DNA of 53,463 bases from Candidatus Poribacteria bacterium (lineage in GTDB: Bacteria > Poribacteria > WGA-4E > WGA-3G): assembly GCA_003635255.1 (NCBI GenBank), contig PYJC01000087.1, forward strand, positions 1-53,463. Reading direction: 5' to 3'. Under the pieces are notes generated by a model, which was not told the DNA's origin, made no database searches, and saw nothing but the letters and a program-made list of their open reading frames with translations. Below are positions 8,584-18,152 of the stretch, in pieces. The translations under genes and the position numbers were made by a program. The stretch's first letter is position 1. Each line of letters starts with the position of its first letter.

Positions 8584-9663
8584 ATGACAAAAGTCGGAAT
8601 AGTCGGCATCGGTTTTATGGGGATGATTCACTACTATGCGATTCAGCGGATTACGGGTGCAGAGGTCGTTGCCATTTGCACACGAGATCCGAAGAAACTC
8701 GCTGGCGATTGGACGGGCATTCAGGGAAATTTCGGACCCCGAGGTGGTATGGAAGATCTCTCAAATGTCCGAACATATAGTGAAATCGACGAACTTCTCG
8801 CCGATGAAGAGGTTGAACTCGTTGATATCTGCCTGCCGACACATCTACATAAGTCCGTTAGCATGGCATCCCTTGAAGCCGGAAAACACACGCTTGTTGA
8901 AAAACCGATTTCTATCTCGATTGACGATGCCAACGAACTCGTTGAACTTGAGAAGCGTATCGGTGTTGAGCGAGCGGCAGCAAATCAAAGTCCATGTTAT
9001 CTGATGGTGGCGCACGTACTTCCCTTCTTTGCGGAGTACGCTTATGCGAAACGCATCGTTGAATCTGGAGAATATGGTGAACTCCTCGGGGCGCATTTTA
9101 AGCGGATCATCTCCAGACCGAGCTGGTCACGCGATGTCGCGGATCTCGACAAGAGCGGCGGTCCCGGTATCGACTTGCATATTCACGACACCCATTTCAT
9201 TCAACTCCTCTGTGGTGTTCCTGATGCTGTGTTCTCGCAAGGCAAAATCGCCGGTGGGAACTATGTGGATTACCTGACAACGCAATACATCTACAACGAT
9301 AAGGGGATCACTGTCAGCTGTTCTTCTGGCGGCATCTCGCAACGTGGGCGCGCTTTCTCGCACGGGTTTGAAATCTTCCTTGAAAAAGGGACGTTACTTT
9401 TTGACTTTTCGACCTTAGCAGGGGAACCCTCTACCGCCGTGCCGTTGACACTTCTGAACGACGAAGGTGAAGTCGAGCAAGTCGATTTAGGCGATGTTGA
9501 TCCGATTGATGCTTTCGTGGGTGAGCTTCAATACGCTGTTGAGGCGATTGATTGGGAGAGTGAACCGACGGCGTTATCTGGTATCGGTGCAAGAGACGCG
9601 CTGCTGCTCTGCTATAAAGAGGCGGAGTCCGTTAGAACGGGTGAGATTGTTTCGGTTCGTTAG
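8584..9663 (+). CDS. Gfo/Idh/MocA family oxidoreductase
   Basis: A predicted cytosolic NAD(P)-dependent sugar or cyclitol dehydrogenase, 359 residues. The N-terminal Rossmann fold begins VGIVGIGFMG, and the family's EKP motif (HTLVEKPISI) holds the catalytic Lys. A C-terminal beta-sheet substrate domain follows, including GGGPGIDLHIHDTHF-like features around SGGPGIDLHIHD. ATG 8584 is preferred over the in-frame GTG at 8575 because AAGGGTGG then sits at normal spacing. The substrate cannot be read from sequence; this family commonly acts in catabolism of unusual sugars and inositols. Confidence 0.88.
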   Translation: MTKVGIVGIGFMGMIHYYAIQRITGAEVVAICTRDPKKLAGDWTGIQGNFGPRGGMEDLSNVRTYSEIDELLADEEVELVDICLPTHLHKSVSMASLEAGKHTLVEKPISISIDDANELVELEKRIGVERAAANQSPCYLMVAHVLPFFAEYAYAKRIVESGEYGELLGAHFKRIISRPSWSRDVADLDKSGGPGIDLHIHDTHFIQLLCGVPDAVFSQGKIAGGNYVDYLTTQYIYNDKGITVSCSSGGISQRGRAFSHGFEIFLEKGTLLFDFSTLAGEPSTAVPLTLLNDEGEVEQVDLGDVDPIDAFVGELQYAVEAIDWESEPTALSGIGARDALLLCYKEAESVRTGEIVSVR

Positions 9664-9704
9664 GATGTTGTTCCGGCACGTCGGAGCGTGCTTACTACTT
9701 TTAA

Positions 9705-10835
9705 ATGGATTTTTTCTACTTCGTTAGTAACGTCGGTGAACTGTATGTTCCCGCTGAATATCGAGATATAGTTTTCGCGCGCGCCCGCGCCAAATTGTTT
9801 GCGCATCAGGAGTTGGGACACCTCAACCGAATTTTCACACACATTCGGCACGGTGGTGTTGCGGTTGTGGAGGGGCAGTGGGAACAAATCACCGCCGTTA
9901 TGGACTATATCCAACGCCACAAACAGGACTTGGTCCAACAACTTGATCGTAACACTAAACGACGGGATCGGAGAGATTCGCACCGGAGATCTGCGAGCGG
10001 TGCGCTGAAAGAAGCCTTAGCGCGACTCATGTGCTGGGCAGATGCTGATGGCATCTTACAAGTTGAACCTGCGCCCGTCCTTCCTTACCTATTGGAGCTT
10101 GCCGGTGAGCCAGCAGAGGTGAATGAAGGCAAACCCTTCCTCCTCCCGCTCATAAAGATTCAACAGATCCAAGAGGCACTCGCGGAGACCTATCCTATCC
10201 GTGCGCTTGATGCCTCGCTTGTCGCTTCCGAAAATGTGCTCGCGCCGCGTTCACAGGAGACAGTCGAGTGTTTTCAGGAGGCGTTGCGACATATCCGTGG
10301 TGCCGGTGTCGTTAAAAAAGTCGCTGACATCGGGTGTGGCAGTGGATGTTTGACCCTGTTAGCACGACAGGAATTGGGTGAACAGACTGAATTATACGCA
10401 TCCGACCTACTCCCCGAAGCGGTGGCAACAACGAAACTGAACATCCAACGCCTCCTTCCAAATCCAGATGCTATACAGGTTATGCCTGCTGGTGATCTGT
10501 TTGATCCTTTTTCTTCCTATCAGTTTGATGTCATTATCTTCAATGCGCCGTGGGTAGTTGCCCGTGTACGCAACCGCGCCGAACTCGCCATCCACGATGA
10601 AAAGCAGCAAACAGTCAAACGCTTTTTTGCGCAAGTCTCAAATTTCCTGAAGCCTGATGGTGCTATTTTGTTAGGTTATGCGGATGCGTCCGGTCCGAAA
10701 GTGGTTGAAAACCTTGAGGCAATAATTGCAGCAGCTGGTTTTAGAGAGGATGCGCGCTTTAAGAGACGGGTTGCGACGCATCGGTCGAAACGGAAGTGGG
10801 AGCAGATTCGGGTGTCCGTTTTACGTCGGAAGTAG
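9705..10835 (+). CDS. SAM-dependent methyltransferase (small-methyltransferase/HemK-like fold)
   Basis: A 376-residue protein. The C-terminal half is a class I methyltransferase: motif I VADIGCGSGCL (about residue 205), an acidic end of strand 2 (ASDLLPEA), and a catalytic-loop position reading NAPW where N6-adenine, PrmC and RlmG-type enzymes have NPPY. The N-terminal 180 residues are an uncharacterised region possibly serving as a substrate-recognition domain. The NAPW variant keeps the Asn but loses the second Pro and the aromatic Tyr, so the target could differ from classical HemK or RsmC substrates. It starts 41 bp after the oxidoreductase and converges on the MFS gene. Confidence 0.72.
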   Translation: MDFFYFVSNVGELYVPAEYRDIVFARARAKLFAHQELGHLNRIFTHIRHGGVAVVEGQWEQITAVMDYIQRHKQDLVQQLDRNTKRRDRRDSHRRSASGALKEALARLMCWADADGILQVEPAPVLPYLLELAGEPAEVNEGKPFLLPLIKIQQIQEALAETYPIRALDASLVASENVLAPRSQETVECFQEALRHIRGAGVVKKVADIGCGSGCLTLLARQELGEQTELYASDLLPEAVATTKLNIQRLLPNPDAIQVMPAGDLFDPFSSYQFDVIIFNAPWVVARVRNRAELAIHDEKQQTVKRFFAQVSNFLKPDGAILLGYADASGPKVVENLEAIIAAAGFREDARFKRRVATHRSKRKWEQIRVSVLRRK

Positions 10836-10854
10836 AGGCATCATCACGCCAACT

Positions 10855-12123
10855 TCAATCCTTAAAATTTGTCGATTTGGACGTTTTATCGAAGTCGGTG
10901 ACATGCCGTAGCGGCGAACACAAATGGAAAACAAACGAGACGAATCCGACGAAGGCACCTACGACAAGTGTCAGTTGTAATCCGATAGTCTCGCCTAACA
11001 CACCGCCAATCATTGCGCCGAATGGAATCACCCCGCCCACGAGTACCCGCCAACTCGCATTGACCCGTCCCAACAATTCATCTGGCGTAACCGCTTGTCT
11101 CAGACTCAGTTGGGTAATGCTATAGACAGTGACTGCCACACCAAAAAGTGCCTGTGCTACAATCAAGATCGGAATTACCGCCCTGTCCAGTTCACCTATA
11201 AATGGAACAAGCCCGAGTCCAATGCTCTGAAGCAAGGGGGCACCGATAAGCAGTGAAGCCGGGCCGTAGCGACGCGCCGCTGGTGTCGCGAAGGTTGCAC
11301 CCACAAGCGCGGCAACACCGGCGCAGCCCATGATAATCCCAAGCCAAGAAGGACTGATCATCAACTCACGCGTCAAGTAAAGGAGATACACCGTCGAATG
11401 TATCGCGCTGCCAAAACTTGCAATCGCTGTGCCAACCGTCATCGACCGCAAAATGGGGTGAAAGAAAATCAGGCGGAGACCTTCCCCAATTTCACGCCAA
11501 ATCCCTCGATGCTTCTGGTTATCCACTTCAACTGATTCTGATGGCCGGATGAATAACAAACACACACCAGAAATCAGAAATGAAAAAACATCAAGCACAA
11601 GGGTCATCGGGGCAGTCAGAATTTCGATCAAGACACCCGCGAGCCCAGGGCCTACGATTTTTGCTACCGATCGACCTGCTGACAGCTTTGAATTTGCTTC
11701 GACCAGATCTTCCTGATTAACAATCGATGGAAGGAAAGATATGCTGGCGAGTATGTAGACCGCGGATATCATTCCACCGAAGAAGTTGACGAAGTAGAGC
11801 AATTCAATGCGAAGCGCACCCAAAACCGCTGTCACAGGAATAATTGCCAAGAGAATGCCATTGCTAAACTCGGCGGCTATCATCAATGGATGCCGTCTCA
11901 CCCGATCGATCCAAGCACCCATGAACAACCCGAATAAGAGCACGGGCGTATGATGGAGTGCTTTCAGGATCCCCAACTCACTTGCACTGGCATTGAGCGT
12001 TATGATTGCTACTAAAGGCAGGGCGACGGTAGATATTGTGATACCGAAGACTGATATAGATTCTGCCGCCCACAGTTTTAAGAAATCTGAATACTTCCAG
12101 AGTCGCCCGCCTCGTATTTTCAT
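10855..12123 (-). CDS. MFS transporter (drug/siderophore-exporter-like)
   Basis: A 422-residue integral membrane protein with about 12 hydrophobic helices and the loop motif GAWIDRVRRHPLM, the family's motif A region between helices 2 and 3. The opening (WKYSDFLKLWAAESISVFG) matches the EntS/macrolide-exporter branch, which exports small hydrophobic molecules by proton antiport. It is on its own, converging with the methyltransferase gene (19-bp gap), and has an AGGCGG ribosome site. The substrate is unknown. Confidence 0.88.
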   Translation of the reverse strand: MKIRGGRLWKYSDFLKLWAAESISVFGITISTVALPLVAIITLNASASELGILKALHHTPVLLFGLFMGAWIDRVRRHPLMIAAEFSNGILLAIIPVTAVLGALRIELLYFVNFFGGMISAVYILASISFLPSIVNQEDLVEANSKLSAGRSVAKIVGPGLAGVLIEILTAPMTLVLDVFSFLISGVCLLFIRPSESVEVDNQKHRGIWREIGEGLRLIFFHPILRSMTVGTAIASFGSAIHSTVYLLYLTRELMISPSWLGIIMGCAGVAALVGATFATPAARRYGPASLLIGAPLLQSIGLGLVPFIGELDRAVIPILIVAQALFGVAVTVYSITQLSLRQAVTPDELLGRVNASWRVLVGGVIPFGAMIGGVLGETIGLQLTLVVGAFVGFVSFVFHLCSPLRHVTDFDKTSKSTNFKD

Positions 12124-12292
12124 AGATGCCGCCTAATCAACTGAGTCCTCTAACCGATATTATATGGTATTTTTAGGGAAAAGCAAATAAATTCAGGGGC
12201 ATTCAGTTTTAGACAAATTATCGGATTCTCTAAATGTTTGACTTTTCTTTTTCAGTCCCGGTGTCCCTTCGCAGTAACGGGTGGGAGTCCCG

Positions 12293-12530
12293 TAGGTTGG
12301 GTTGAACGGATACCCCTAAAATCCTGAAAATTAACACAAGACTCACCCCACACTATAGATGGCACGCCAAACAGAAAACCGAGAGAAACCCAACGCCTTT
12401 GCGGTTTTCGGGCACCTGAGGGTCTGAAGTTGGGTTTCACTACGTTTTTGGATATATATGCCGACAAGTTGGATTTGAGGGTATTGGCAGACCCACCTCT
12501 GCTTTCTTAACACCGTTCAACCCAACCTAC
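12293..12530. mobile_element. MITE-like element, copy 1
   Basis: 238 bp bounded by perfect 18-bp terminal inverted repeats GTAGGTTGGGTTGAACGG / CCGTTCAACCCAACCTAC. Subterminal pieces AACCCAACGC and AGTTGGGTTTC form a second inverted layer. There is no coding capacity. A second copy lies at 29575-29817. GTAGGTTGGGTTGA with AACCCAACA is reminiscent of small palindromic repeats common in cyanobacterial genomes (recollection). No clear target-site duplication is seen. Confidence 0.7.
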
Positions 12531-12610
12531 GGTACTAAATTGACCCCTATGGTGCGGTTGATGAAGATTAATTTTTTAATTCGGTAATTCTGATCTCTTT
12601 TCTGTCTGAA

Positions 12611-12746
12611 TCGCGGAATGCACGGAAGACACAGAGGACACGGAATGAAGAGATTGTTTTTCGGACAGCTCCATCTCGGACGAAAGGCAATATAGAAGTT
12701 AGCGTCGCCTTTTCAGCGTTCTCCGCGTTCTCCGTGCACTCCGCGA
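12611..12746. repeat. 136-bp inverted-repeat element
   Basis: Ends TCGCGGAATGCACGGA (12611-12626) and TCCGTGCACTCCGCGA (12731-12746) are inverted repeats matching 15/16. The interior repeats GGACACGGA and CTCCGCGTTCTCCG. It is gene-free, lying between the MITE and the promoter of the HEPN gene. Confidence 0.5.
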
Positions 12747-12761
12747 TTTGCGGCGTACACG

Positions 12762-13004
12762 AAGAAATACCCAAGCAATACGCAGAAATACCCAAGCAAA
12801 AACACCCCAAATGCGACGTGCATTCTGACAATTTCTGTGATTCAGACAACAAGATAATCGACCTCATAGAAGAAAACATAAAACAAGATGTCTATGATTC
12901 GCAAATTACGGAAATATTTTCTTAAACTTCATGGAACCGCACCGGATCCTGAAAAAAGATGAGAAACTCTATAATTTCTTAAAACTAAATAGCCCTGCCC
13001 GAAT
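12762..13004. repeat. Interspersed repeat units and promoter-proximal repeat
   Basis: Two direct copies of GAAATACCCAAGCAA occur at 12764-12806, the second one followed by AAACACC. Then a block at about 12938-13004 (ACCGCACCGGATCCTGAAAA onward, with ACTCTATAATTT) is almost the same as 668-735 upstream of serA. Both blocks end just before a TTGACA promoter. Confidence 0.6.
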
Positions 13005-13016
13005 ATTGCCTTTTGG

Positions 13017-13045
13017 TTGACAAGCAACCGAGAAAATGATATGCT
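13017..13045 (+). promoter_or_regulatory. Sigma-70-type promoter of HEPN gene
   Basis: TTGACA (13017-13022), 17 bp, TATGCT (13040-13045), 30 bp before the translation start. Confidence 0.7.
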
Positions 13046-13075
13046 AAGAAAAATCTATCTGTGGAGGTTGTAAAC

Positions 13076-14965
13076 TTGAGTAAAGCAAAATATCCGAACC
13101 GAGATGCACTTAATCAAGCACTTGATCACTACTTAGATGCCATGTTCCAGTTTGTCAGTGAATGTTTAGATGAGCCATCAATCCGGGAGACTTTGAGGTT
13201 GTTATCAGTCGATGACCTCAGAAAAGAGATAGAGGTTAAAGATATTGCGGATCTTATTAAGAAATACTGGTCAAAGTCTTTTAAAGCGAAATTTAAGATT
13301 ATTGATCGCGATGATATCCGTTATTATGATGCTCGGAGTGTAACAAGTTTGATAATAGAGGGTCGAAATCAAGTGTCTCATCAACGGTTAAGGGAGTTGG
13401 ATGCTGAATTCACACGGTCTCAACTGTTTCTTATTGCTGAGGTCCTGGGACAAATTAAGAGATCGGATGCCCGACGTGAAGTTGAAACCATACGAGATGA
13501 ACTCTTTGAGGATACCGCGGCGCAGCTTGTAACAGTGGCAGTTGAAGCTGAGCAGGCTAAATATGAGAAGTCTATTGCAGATGTGGAGAAACGCTTAGCG
13601 ACCGCGGAAAAAGACAACAAGAAACTGTCGAAGGCGGTAGATGATAATGCTGCTGAGTTGGATAAAAAGAAGGGGGAGCTTGAAAAAATATCAGGGCAAC
13701 TTGTAAGTATAAGATCAAGTGAAAAAGAAAATAAAAAACAGTTCGATTCTACAGCAAAGCAGCTGGAAAAGGCACAAGCAGCACATAGCACGTGTGAAGA
13801 ACGCCTCACATCAACAGAAACAGAGAGGGACGACTACAAGAAACGTCTCGAAACCACATCAGAGCAGTTGGATGAAGTAAGTGAGCGTCTTTCGATCACT
13901 TCAGATCAATTCTTAGCCGTTAAAGCGGAGCGGGATACCTCCACGGCACACCTCACAGCTATACAGAAGCTGCTAACAGCATCAACAATCAGCGACCCAT
14001 CGGTATGTCCATCATTTAAAACTACCTCTGCTGTCCGACTACTTGACCGTCGAGGGACGGATAAACGTAGCTACCTTTTAGAACTATTGGAACAAGAGCA
14101 ATCCGCTATCATCTATGTCCAAAGTGAAGAGAGAATTGATCAATTGTTGAAATTCATCGGACCAGAAAAAGCAGACCTTATCGGGAAGTGTAATGAACGA
14201 ACCTCCGAGGCAGAGGAAGCGGAGATTTTTGGCAAACTTGAGAAAGGTGAATTGATTGCTGTTGTTTCAAATACTGCTTTTTCCACATTGACATCACCAC
14301 ATCGTATTGAGCATTTTGTTTTCTGTCATCTTGTCCCGGGTTTAGATGAATTCTTCAGGCAATGTGAACCTGCTTTTGCGTCAGAAAAACATGCTTATTT
14401 GCATCTCATCTACAATAGCGAACAGGATATTGAGGGGTTGGTTCAAAAGTATCCGGATAGAGAAGCGTTGGAAAAATTGTATCCAGAATTGCGGAAACTC
14501 GCGGGAACAAACGGTAATTTTATTAAGACTGAAACTCTCTATAACGCATTGGATATGGCAAAACTTGGCATTGAAACGGGACTTGCGATTTTTGAGGAGT
14601 TACAGTTGCTCGAACGCAACAGTGAAGGTATCAAGCTTTTACCGCCCGCTGGAAAAAAGTTGGACGCATCGGAAATCTATCGTAGAGGGGAGAAACTGAA
14701 GAAGGAGACAGCAGATTTCCGAGCATTTCAACTTGAGCATCCGATTGAGCAAATTTGGGAGGAGATACTGGCAAAACTCGGTGTGGACAGTGAACAGATA
14801 TTACGCGAGAATAACACACATAATTACGGCACGAGGGACGTGGCGAATATGCCTCGCGCTTTCCAAGATGCGCCAGAAGATGCCGAAACACAATCTGAAC
14901 AATCCACAGAGACAATTGAAGATAACAATCCAGTAGACAACGAAGGTACGGCTCGAATCCTTTAG
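13076..14965 (+). CDS. Swt1-type HEPN / coiled-coil / helicase-C-like protein
   Basis: 629 residues if translation begins at TTG 13076. The only good ribosome site, GGAGG at 13063-13067, overlaps the upstream GTG 13061 and is ideally spaced for the TTG. Residues about 8-135 match the Swt1-type HEPN fold, with the RNase motif R-x4-H intact in GRNQVSHQ. Residues about 155-300 are a long charged coiled coil. The C-terminal third reads like a superfamily-2 helicase second lobe without its ATPase lobe (IIYVQSEERIDQLL, then LIAVVSNTAF and HFVFCHLVPGLDEFF). It ends in a winged-helix-like segment (GIETGLAIFEELQLLER) as in some RecQ/RecJ proteins. HEPN RNases usually act in RNA cleavage during immunity or stress (family knowledge). 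It converges on the chaperone cluster with a 30-bp gap. Confidence 0.65.
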   Translation: MSKAKYPNRDALNQALDHYLDAMFQFVSECLDEPSIRETLRLLSVDDLRKEIEVKDIADLIKKYWSKSFKAKFKIIDRDDIRYYDARSVTSLIIEGRNQVSHQRLRELDAEFTRSQLFLIAEVLGQIKRSDARREVETIRDELFEDTAAQLVTVAVEAEQAKYEKSIADVEKRLATAEKDNKKLSKAVDDNAAELDKKKGELEKISGQLVSIRSSEKENKKQFDSTAKQLEKAQAAHSTCEERLTSTETERDDYKKRLETTSEQLDEVSERLSITSDQFLAVKAERDTSTAHLTAIQKLLTASTISDPSVCPSFKTTSAVRLLDRRGTDKRSYLLELLEQEQSAIIYVQSEERIDQLLKFIGPEKADLIGKCNERTSEAEEAEIFGKLEKGELIAVVSNTAFSTLTSPHRIEHFVFCHLVPGLDEFFRQCEPAFASEKHAYLHLIYNSEQDIEGLVQKYPDREALEKLYPELRKLAGTNGNFIKTETLYNALDMAKLGIETGLAIFEELQLLERNSEGIKLLPPAGKKLDASEIYRRGEKLKKETADFRAFQLEHPIEQIWEEILAKLGVDSEQILRENNTHNYGTRDVANMPRAFQDAPEDAETQSEQSTETIEDNNPVDNEGTARIL

Positions 14966-14995
14966 AAATGGTATAATATCTAATATAAACGCAAC

Positions 14996-17900
14996 CTAAT
15001 TTCTATCCAAAGGCGTTATTGCCTTGACACAACGAAAGCCGAGGGCAATGTTCGTGAGTGTTGGCGAAACCCTGTTGCGGTAGGCGACCCTGATGTTTTG
15101 AACCTCAGTGTTGTACCAGGCACCCCCACGCGCGACACGAGTGGTTGTAACGTTCCCGAAGTCTGATATGACTAAATCCACATTCTCTATCGTATTCACG
15201 CCTCCCAACGGATTACGATGCGGAGAGGAAAAATAGAAATCACCATAATACGCATCGAGACACCACTCTAAGACGTTCCCTGCCATGTCATACAGCCTAT
15301 ACCCATTCGCTGGATAATTACCGACAACCGTCGTATCTCCGACATGGTTACCGTAGTTGGCCTGCGTATTTGAAATCGTATTCCCCCACGGATACTTCAG
15401 ACCGGACTTGCCGCCACGCGCCGCTTTTTCCCACTCCGCCTCTGTCGGCAGACGCTTACCTGCCCACTTTGCGTAAGCCATTGCCCCGTACCAACTCACG
15501 TAAGTCACCGGATGGTCTGTTTTTCCACGCGGATAGTTGTCCCCGTTCCAATGTTTTAAATAGTTTCCATTGTGGTATGTGGTCGGTATTTGGTTTTTCC
15601 GCCACTGTGGATTCGCATCAACAAAAGTCTTGTATTGTGCGTTCGTTACCTCGTATGTGTCTATATAGAATGCGTCTATGTAGACAGTATGCACCGGTTT
15701 TTCGTCAGTGTTGTCGTTACTGCCCATCTGAAACTCACCTGCAGGGATTAATATCATATTTGACGGGACTAAAGGGGTTATGGGCTTGGGTTCCAGAGTC
15801 GGTATTATCTGTGTCTCCTGCTTTGGGGTGCCGGCTGGTGGTTTGCTCGGTGTAGTTGGCGGCAGCGGCGCAGGTTCCTCCTGCTCGATAGCAGGTACGG
15901 GTTTCCTGGGGGGAGTGAATTTTTTCTCGGGTTCAATCTCGGTCTGTTTTATAGGAGCAGGCTCCGACGGGACTGAAGAGGTTGTAGGTTCGGGTTCCAG
16001 AGTTGGTATTGCCGTTGTTTCTTGTTTTGGGGTGCCGGCTGGTGGTTTGCTCGGTGTAGTTGGCGGCAGCGGTGCAGGCTCCTCGGATAGCATGGAACCG
16101 CCATCCGATTCCGTTGCGGGCTGTTTTGTAGCACCCGGGGCGGGTGACGTGCGTGTGATGGTTTCCGATTCTAATCCGGATGTCTGCGCAGCTATAGGTG
16201 TCGTTTTGTCAAGGTTCGGAGGTTTTAATGCACTGACATATCTCATTGTGCCGATAACACATAATAAAAGGATAGGTGCCACGGCGACCCAGATCTTCAT
16301 CCGTTTTTGATCGTAAATTTCCATGGCTCGGTAACCTTGAATTGCCAAACCGATCACAAGTCCCCAGAACGCCCAACCGACAACAATAGGTATGTTAAAT
16401 CCAAGATGAAACAGTTTATCCAGTCCAGTCAGAATAGATGCTAAAGCAAGAAATGGAGCAAGCACCACAGGCAGAATCCACTCAGCCACTATATGCGTTA
16501 CCATAGAACCAAAGAGCATAGGCAGTACAATAGGAAGGACAATTCCTACGAAAATCACCACACCGAATGCAACAAAAATAAGCAAAAAGGGTGATCGGCT
16601 AAAGCGGATGGTATGGACTACCCACCTAAAGCAGAATTTAGTAACCTTGACAAAGAAGGCAATTTGCCACTTGGCGATACGTATCCAATAGTGGACCAAA
16701 GCTTTTGCTAATTTGCGGTAGTCTTGTGCCTGAAGGAAACTTTTAATTGGCAGAATTATTGGCAGAATTGGCATCAAAAATCGTTGCCAACTAAACGACT
16801 TCCGAACAACGAGAAGCCAATGCGCGTATATCCCTATTCCAAAGATCAAAGGAGCTGCCCATGCGACATTTAGGGGTGCTGTCGCTACGATGAGACGGGT
16901 AAAGAGCGCGAGTGCCGCCATTGAGACACCGCTGATACCGACCCAGCGGAGTAGTGGCTGAATCCCATGATTAATATAGATCGGAACCTCCAGATTCTGA
17001 CCGTTGGTGTCAATGACAAGGGCTGTCTGATGGGATTGGTTGGATGTTAAGAGGCTTTCATCGAGATGAATGCTGACGATGCCCTCGCCATGAATGTTTG
17101 TATCCGAAAGCTGGAGCCCGGGTATATCGCTTTTCAGGTGGATATCGCCGTAGAGGAAACCGCGCCCGACGTTCTTAATTTTGGAACGGATCGTTTTTGC
17201 GGTGCCCGTATCCACGGTTTTCGCGATGTTGTTAGTTTCGGAAGGGGGCGTTTCGGTGCTGCCCGTCTCCACGGTGTTGAAATGTATTTCAGGGTGGCTT
17301 ATATCAGGTATCGGGTTTCCGATTCCTGGGTCAAGTTCCTGAACGAAAGTTTCTAAAGCGAGGTCCTGCTGGGCACTGTAACGATTTGTAATTTCATTCG
17401 CGGTATCAGCGAGTTGTTGTTGTTCGATGTATGCAAGCCAAAACGCAAAGAAACCGTTGGACAGCAGCGTTTTTGACTGATCCCAATTCTTATCTATCAA
17501 GCGAGCGAGTTGTTTCGGCGTATTCGCGCCTTTCCCCTTCTCCATCCTCACTTCACCGTGCAGGACTGCGACCATCGCCGTACGTCCTGTGTCGCGATCA
17601 TTGGAAAATCGGTCTACAATTGTTTTGGCAGCATCCGCGAACGGATTCTGGTCAAGACTGCGGAGATTTTGCTCCAAGGTTCCGGCGTAAAGGGCATCAG
17701 TGGCATGAGTGGCGTGTTGCTCCATTAAGGTCGCCAAATCTGCGATGCTGCGTGCTTCTTCACCGCCGGGGAACGTCAAGACAGGCTGTTCTAGCTCCTC
17801 TGGTGCCTCAGTGAGGGTTGCAATGTGTTTTTGGCGTTTTCGTGGGTCCAGGAGCGTATCCTTGGCATCATTGAGAACTTTTTGCCACTGTGCTTGCGTT

Positions 17901-18055
17901 AAGCCATCCGAACGCGGCACATTCGCGAACGGCCCAACTGTTTGGGCATACTGTTTCGTGTGGGCGTTGTTAACGAGGTCTTTTATCGTTGCCTCATCTT
18001 TGTCTTGGATCTCGTCAATTGGGAGTTCAAGCACTTCAAAATAGTTGTAATCCAT
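14996..18055 (-). CDS. Degenerate J-like / multi-TM / FGE-fold fusion protein
   Basis: 1019 residues. About 1-80 resemble a J-domain (DYNYFEVLELP, then DAKDTLLDPRKRQKHIA) but lack the HPD loop. About 80-260 are helical, then an Ig-like beta sandwich (KNVGRGFLYGDIHLKSDIPG). About 370-640 hold many hydrophobic membrane helices. A proline-rich linker has a duplicated APLPPTTPSKPPAGTPKQE unit. About 770-1019 form an FGE/sulfatase-modifying-factor fold (MILIPAGEFQMGS, RLPTEAEWEKAARGG, YDMAGNVLEW, LGFRCV). The cysteine pair used by true formylglycine enzymes is absent (AYRNRV at that place), so a binding role is likelier than catalysis. ATG 18055 is chosen over 18112 because it matches the paralogue's start. 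It is the last gene of the chaperone cluster. Confidence 0.75.
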   Translation of the reverse strand: MDYNYFEVLELPIDEIQDKDEATIKDLVNNAHTKQYAQTVGPFANVPRSDGLTQAQWQKVLNDAKDTLLDPRKRQKHIATLTEAPEELEQPVLTFPGGEEARSIADLATLMEQHATHATDALYAGTLEQNLRSLDQNPFADAAKTIVDRFSNDRDTGRTAMVAVLHGEVRMEKGKGANTPKQLARLIDKNWDQSKTLLSNGFFAFWLAYIEQQQLADTANEITNRYSAQQDLALETFVQELDPGIGNPIPDISHPEIHFNTVETGSTETPPSETNNIAKTVDTGTAKTIRSKIKNVGRGFLYGDIHLKSDIPGLQLSDTNIHGEGIVSIHLDESLLTSNQSHQTALVIDTNGQNLEVPIYINHGIQPLLRWVGISGVSMAALALFTRLIVATAPLNVAWAAPLIFGIGIYAHWLLVVRKSFSWQRFLMPILPIILPIKSFLQAQDYRKLAKALVHYWIRIAKWQIAFFVKVTKFCFRWVVHTIRFSRSPFLLIFVAFGVVIFVGIVLPIVLPMLFGSMVTHIVAEWILPVVLAPFLALASILTGLDKLFHLGFNIPIVVGWAFWGLVIGLAIQGYRAMEIYDQKRMKIWVAVAPILLLCVIGTMRYVSALKPPNLDKTTPIAAQTSGLESETITRTSPAPGATKQPATESDGGSMLSEEPAPLPPTTPSKPPAGTPKQETTAIPTLEPEPTTSSVPSEPAPIKQTEIEPEKKFTPPRKPVPAIEQEEPAPLPPTTPSKPPAGTPKQETQIIPTLEPKPITPLVPSNMILIPAGEFQMGSNDNTDEKPVHTVYIDAFYIDTYEVTNAQYKTFVDANPQWRKNQIPTTYHNGNYLKHWNGDNYPRGKTDHPVTYVSWYGAMAYAKWAGKRLPTEAEWEKAARGGKSGLKYPWGNTISNTQANYGNHVGDTTVVGNYPANGYRLYDMAGNVLEWCLDAYYGDFYFSSPHRNPLGGVNTIENVDLVISDFGNVTTTRVARGGAWYNTEVQNIRVAYRNRVSPTLTNIALGFRCVKAITPLDRN

Positions 18056-18152
18056 GATATTTGCCAATTCCTTTATAGTAAAGCCCGAGCATCCTTGAGT
18101 ACGCTTTGGCACGCCGGGCGATGAATGGTTTCCCTACTACGAACAGGATCTC

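Noticed and set aside
12568..12925. Frames on both strands in the repeat region
   Set aside because: They lie in inverted and direct repeats with no similarity to proteins and no ribosome site; openness is explained by repeat composition.
15780..16310. 176-codon plus-strand frame inside the J-like/FGE gene
   Set aside because: It is antisense to the proline-rich repeat linker; its Gly/Ser-rich repeats mirror the linker and it has no start signal.
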